Below, one piece after another: positions 59,560-64,000 of a stretch of DNA of 64,000 nucleotides. The notes beneath the pieces are model-generated. The model was not told the origin of the DNA. It did not search any database and saw nothing but the letters and a program-made list of their open reading frames with translations. The stretch is from Berberis thunbergii. Its lineage: Eukaryota > Streptophyta > Magnoliopsida > Ranunculales > Berberidaceae. Numbering within the stretch: position 1 is the first letter of the stretch; each line of letters opens with the position of its first letter. The DNA lies in NCBI GenBank assembly GCA_003290165.1, contig QNQO01005767.1:62001-126000 (forward strand). The letters are read 5' to 3'. The position numbers and the translations under genes were made by a program.

Positions 59560-61253
59560 ACTCAGATTCCTTCTATTTACCTAGGAATGACAGTGCTAGA
59601 TTCTTGGTGACTGGTGACCTTTGAACTCTCTATTGTTTTGACTATTTGAGTTTGCTGACGCAATTCTAGCCATTGTTTAAGTTAAGACGATGGAGGAAAT
59701 GTTGGATTATACAAGTGAAACAAGTATTATTAAGCTCAGTGAACTGTATTTCTTTAAAGAAATTTTGAACTCCATAAGAACATGTGTTTAGGTATTTGCA
59801 TTGACTTTGTGCACTCAGTTGTCTGCTAATTTAATTTAGTCAACTGAAGTCAGATGCTGGATTTTCATTTGCAGAACATGATTTTGAGCATCAAATTCTT
59901 TTAAATGAAACTAGATAGGAATCTGGTTCATGTTTAGGGTCAGTGTTTTAGAGAAAATTAGTTTTTATATGAGTAAGATCCATTGAAAGAATAGTTTACA
60001 GATGTTTAAGAGATGTTTTTGAGTTTGAATTTATTAAATCTACTCGATATCCATGTGTTTGTGTGCTCAGTTGGATGCCGGCATCTAATTTAATGTCGAA
60101 ATTAGAATTCCACTCTTCCTTCCTTGAAATTCATGACATAGATCGAGGGGAAATACCCATGTTGAATGCAGTGTAAACTTTTCTGTTCTGCGAAGTTTCT
60201 TTTGGTAAAATAAACCGACTTTGTAGACAGTTTAAAAGAGAAAGCAATCATCGGATAAGAAAATAAACAGAACAGAAAATGTTACAACTATGAACTATTT
60301 ACTTAAAATTATGAACTTGGATCATGAGATTTAATCCCTTTTCTATTATAGCATTTGTTATCATGTTTAAGGTGTATTGTACTTTTCAGGAACCGTTGAT
60401 TCGTACTAAGACTTTGTGCTAGATATTTCATTCTATCGACTTGCTCCTGGACATAGCTATGTGTCTAACTACGTAAATTTATCAGCGTTTGTAGGGATTG
60501 ATCTTTGTTTTTCCTTATTAAGATTGCTTTAGCTCTTGATGTAGTAATACTGAAATCGCGGTTACTCATTTAGTTCTATGAATTGGTTCAAAGCCATGAA
60601 GCATTAATCAAACAAGGGCTTAATAATGCATACTCTGCTAGGGTGATCAAGAACATACATAATTGATTTAGGCAACATAAGTTGTGTCATGAAAAGCATT
60701 ACTTCTGAGAACAGTGTTCAATTAGAAACCTAAGTTAAGTAGTAATTTATTTTTAATGTCCAACCAAACTGGCTAACTTGCTTAACTGGGTAAAAACTGA
60801 AAGCCAAATTATATCTCACAAATTCTAGGAGCCCTAAACTTCATCTTCTAATGTCAAATAGCATAAATCTTCTGAACACATCAGAAGATGCAATAACCTC
60901 TACTATTTGTTGAGCTTAGCCGTGGATGGTATCATAGGTCCAAGGTTTGAACTTTGCTACCACGGTTTAAAGATAAAAACATTGTTTTTTCTCATAATAA
61001 TAATTAAAAGAAATTTTATTATGAAAAAATTACTCAAAAGATGACTAAGCTTGCAACTGATTGTTTTAAGTAAATGAGGTTATAAGGGATTCGAGTCAAA
61101 ACTTGATTTTGGGTCATTTTTTGTTCATCAATGTAGTTGCAACTCTAGGCTTTAAGCTTTACCATATATGAGTTCACTACCTAGAAACTTGGGGTTTAAC
61201 TTGAAATCCATGTTTGTGAATCAATGAACTTTGTTGACCATAACTCTTCTCAA
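59560..61253. other. Intergenic region
   Basis: A weak SINE-like head (GATGGTATCATAGGTCCAAG then GTTTGAACTTTG) lies at about 60928. No gene was recognised. Confidence 0.35.
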
Positions 61254-61371
61254 ACCAACTTGTCTTTCCTTTTATGTTCTTCAGTAATTGACATGTAGAT
61301 GTAGTAGTACTTCCAACTTGTCTTTCCTTTTATGTTCTTGAGTAATTGACATGTAGATGTAGTAGTACTTT
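61254..61371. repeat. Two-copy tandem duplication, about 59-bp period
   Basis: CCAACTTGTCTTTCCTTTTA...GATGTAGTAGTACTT occurs twice in a row with only one or two differences, indicating a recent local duplication. Confidence 0.85.
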
Positions 61372-61589
61372 TGTATCTCGTTTTAAGGGAAGTTTGAAGA
61401 AGGGTTTGCTTGATGTATGAGAATTGAAAGTTGAGGTTTACTAGTAGGGCATTGAGACCTTCACATCCTCTTTATGATATGATAGTCTATCACTCTATAT
61501 TATCATTGTAGGGTCGAGTAAGAGGTCTTTAATTACCCCAATTCTTCGCGATTAGGCTTTATAGTCACTTTTTTTTGTTATGTTTTGGG

Positions 61590-61895
61590 TTTTTTTACAC
61601 TTCTACTCATTCTATAGATACAGAAATTCTAAATGTCGAGGAAGTGGGCGAGGAAACCAGCAAGGAAAAGGAGGTGGCGGGGGGTGAACCATTCACCCCC
61701 TCGGGATGTGTGTCCACTTTTTTGGCACGCGTATCCCAAGGGGAGTGAATGGTTCACCCCCCGCCACCTCCTTTTCCTCGCTGGTTTCTTCGTCACGTAG
61801 AATCACTCCTATAGATAATGTTTGTGATTGTATTTTAAAGAGATGGGGTAAAATATCAAAATTCGACTAAAAAATGACTTTAAAGTCTGACTGCC
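61590..61895. repeat. Dispersed repeat, third copy, interrupted by a hairpin element
   Basis: TTTTTTACACTTCTACTCAT before 61612 and GTTTGTGATTGTATTTTAAA after 61817 reconstruct the repeat seen whole at 40466 and 51296, with the hairpin element and its duplication in the middle. Confidence 0.6.
61621..61808. mobile_element. Hairpin Mutator-like MITE, 188 bp, with 9-bp duplication, nested
   Basis: Flanked by CTATAGATA at 61612-61620 and 61809-61817. GGAGGTGGCGGGGGGTGAAC folds onto its inverse near 61754-61774. The left end is CAGAAATTCTAAATGTCGAG. The right end has lost the TCGACATTTAG match (GTCACGTAGAATCACTC). Confidence 0.88.
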
Positions 61896-62433
61896 TAGAC
61901 AAGCTCCTTTAATTAACAATAATGACCTTTTTACATTGGTGGAATTGGATGATCATGCACTACTTGGACCACCATTGCAAGGTTATAAGTTCTTATCACT
62001 ACCATAGATTCTTGCTTTCCTTGTCAAGCTTATTATCCAATTTGGTGAAACAATTAATACACCTCCTCTTATTTTTCAGCTCTCCCATTCTTTTCATTTT
62101 TTTGAAAATTTGCCATTTTTTTTATTTAAATTCTTACAAATGTTTCTTGAAAAAAAAAAAACCAAACCGACAAAATTATGATGATAGCTTCATACAAATA
62201 TTGTAGCAAATTATAATTCTCCATCCACAATACAATTCTTCAATTTCATGGGGGACATAGCCACAACCCATCCAATGGCCATCAATGAGATGCTATCACA
62301 ATTCACGGCCATGCTCCTCGCTATCTGGCGATTTTGCAATGACATGATTTTCAACAAGAGAAAATTGTGCATGCAAACTTTCTTTGCGTAGCTCCATCAC
62401 ACTTGGACAATAACAATGGTTCCAAAACAACCC
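61818..62433. other. Intergenic spacer
   Basis: AT-rich with no recognised gene. The dispersed-repeat remainder extends to about 61895. Confidence 0.35.
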
Positions 62434-62441
62434 CACCCACC

Positions 62442-62952
62442 CAGGGGCGGAGTCAGGATTGTTGACAAAGGGGGGCAAAAAAAGTTTGAAAAGACCAAAT
62501 TACCCCTAAACGTGGTTTTCCGAACCAAATGAAGATTTTTTTCTTTTTTAACTCCCAACAAACCCACCCTCACCAACCCTCTCACTCTATCATCTTCTCC
62601 TTCTCTTATATTTTCTGTCCCTCACAAACCTTCTCTCAACTCCGCCTTTCATCTCACTCCTCTTATATTTTCACTCTCAATTCGCTCAACTTCGTAGCAG
62701 TTGGCTATATTGAACGCTGAAATGCGACATATCGGTAGCAGAGATTGTATAGAAAGGGGGCGGAGAACCTAAACTTTTAAAATAATCCATAATTTAAATT
62801 TTAGTGGACAAGAGCCAATATTGTATACAAAATGGGGCAACCTAAACTTTTAAAGGGGGGCAATATAAAAAAATATTAGTAATTTAGTGAGATTTTTCAG
62901 AAAGATAAGGGGGGCAACTGACCCCCTTAACCAAAGGGTAGATCCGCCCATG
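62442..62952. mobile_element. Small hAT-like element with 8-bp duplication
   Basis: A 511-bp element beginning CAGGGGCGGAGTCAGG and ending GGTAGATCCGCCCATG, flanked by CACCCACC at 62434-62441 and 62953-62960. GGGGGGCAA-type motifs occur near both ends and internally. No transposase ORF is present. The duplication is low-complexity, so the assignment is moderate. Confidence 0.65.
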
Positions 62953-63164
62953 CACCCACCTAGCCCTTACCAACTCTGTCAATCCTATTGTTTCAGAGAA
63001 TCAGTTGACCATTCAATAAATCTTGGAAACAGCTTCTACTGATAATAGGTCTGTTCCCTCCACGGAACGAGCTTTTTCCGTTCCTTCTTTCGGGTGCCGA
63101 AACCACCCGCCAAGAGTTGATCTAGACCCAAGTTCAGTCAGTCAAATGCCACAGACTTAGTGCA

Positions 63165-63340
63165 CGATCTCTTCAGCTTAAACCTATCCCATTTACGTTA
63201 GACTCATATACGACTATTGTCACTAACAATGCTAGTTTCTTTGACTCGTCAAAGCGGGGAGTTGTCGGGATTTTTGCAGTGACTATCCTTGGCACAGTTC
63301 TTGCTCGGGTCGCCTGTCTGATTTCAGAAAAAAAAAAGTG
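63165..63340 (+). pseudogene. LINE RNase H-like domain fragment
   Basis: The plus strand reads LKPIPFTLDSYTTIVTNNASFFDSSKRGVVGIFAVTILGTVLARVACLIS. It closely parallels LPICLDRYTTIVTFDACFFES in the LINE at 2490-2565, so both come from one family. No RT piece precedes it. Confidence 0.65.
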
Positions 63341-64000
63341 TTGAATAGCACTATGGTTGAATATCGTATTTGTGAATCACTATCCGCTCATTAAATTTCA
63401 ACATCTTGTATTGTGCAGCAACTGGATTTTGAAACATTGGAAAATTTTATATATAATTTGTTTGAACAATTTGTTTCTTTGCGATTTCTGTAATGGCTTA
63501 AACTTTGAGCAACTACTCCATTGTCTTCTCTTTCAGTTTAGTTTTTTTTTTTTTTCAGGTTTGAGTTTATGTGATTGAGAGGAAGGAATTTAAAGGAGTA
63601 TTCATAAGATGTAACTAGCTCCTCATATCTAGCCCAAGTCTAAGCTGACATTCCACTTCATCGAGACTCTTTATGTGAGTCTCTAAATTACAATCATCAT
63701 CATCAAAACATATTTTCGATACTTTTGAGGAGTTTCTAAATTTAAAAAAAACTAAAAATCCACTCAAGAACCAAACTTACACGTAAAATGCCATTCATCG
63801 AACAATAAATAAAATTCTACAATCTTTCGATCAGTGTGCTTTATCGTGGCCATATCAATAGCCCAGCTCTATAGCTCTCAACTCATATTTCGTATTGGCC
63901 TGATTGCAAATCAAAATCCAGGAAATAATCATTTTCCCAGTGCACACACAAAGCTTTTGCGTCATGAAAGACCTGTTGGTTTTGGTTTTGGTTTTGGACT
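63341..64000. other. Terminal intergenic stretch
   Basis: AT-rich with a T-run at 63541-63556. The last bases (TTTTGGTTTTGGTTTTGG) are a short simple repeat. No gene was recognised. Confidence 0.35.

Overview
The window is nuclear DNA of a flowering plant, most likely a eudicot. The evidence is multi-exon genes with GT-AG introns, plant-only families (GASA/snakin, SULTR3, DUF620, phytocystatin), a decayed copy of chloroplast psbA, and dense plant transposon debris. I cannot name the species.

Four multi-exon genes could be modelled exactly, with coding lengths divisible by three: a membrane-anchored A1 aspartic protease (+, 7278-16158, 12 exons, 655 aa), a Pumilio/Puf RNA-binding protein (-, 17537-20117, 5 exons, 558 aa), a group-3 sulfate transporter with STAS domain (-, 35340-39561, 12 exons, 658 aa) and a DUF620 protein (+, 56031-57885, 3 exons, 431 aa). 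Two small intact genes are a GASA/snakin peptide (-, 22840-23209) and a secreted phytocystatin (+, 26573-26971). Broken relatives of these two families lie around 25.5, 27.4, 48.8, 49.8, 51.9 and 52.4 kb, so this was a repeatedly duplicated small-peptide neighbourhood. A NEN-type DEDDh exonuclease gene (28805-34697) has been destroyed, first by frame damage and a SINE and then by a 4.6-kb Ty1/copia element.

Layout: 0-3 kb, decayed LINE; 3.3-4.3 kb, fold-back element with tandemly repeated arms; 4.6-6.9 kb, large composite transposon carrying a receptor-kinase fragment, abutting the protease promoter; 7.3-16.2 kb, protease with repeat-filled introns; 17.5-20.1 kb, Pumilio; 20.8-21.9 kb, hAT element with a GATC-rich core; 22.8-27.5 kb, GASA/cystatin block; 28.8-34.7 kb, exonuclease pseudogene with copia; 35.3-39.6 kb, sulfate transporter; 41.7-42.2 kb, psbA insertion; 44-55.6 kb, transposon-rich DNA with peptide-gene relics; 56-57.9 kb, DUF620 gene; 58-64 kb, mostly intergenic with small elements.

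The most striking pattern is one family of GC-rich hairpin elements that share an inner terminal motif close to AAATGTCGAGGAAA. Five copies (44935, 52687, 55365, 59403, 61621) and the 2.3-kb composite element (4561) have perfect, mutually different 9-bp target duplications, the signature of Mutator-like elements. The composite member has about 440-bp inverted arms and carries a fragment of a leucine-rich-repeat-type receptor kinase. It is therefore Pack-MULE-like and sits about 390 bp upstream of the protease start codon.
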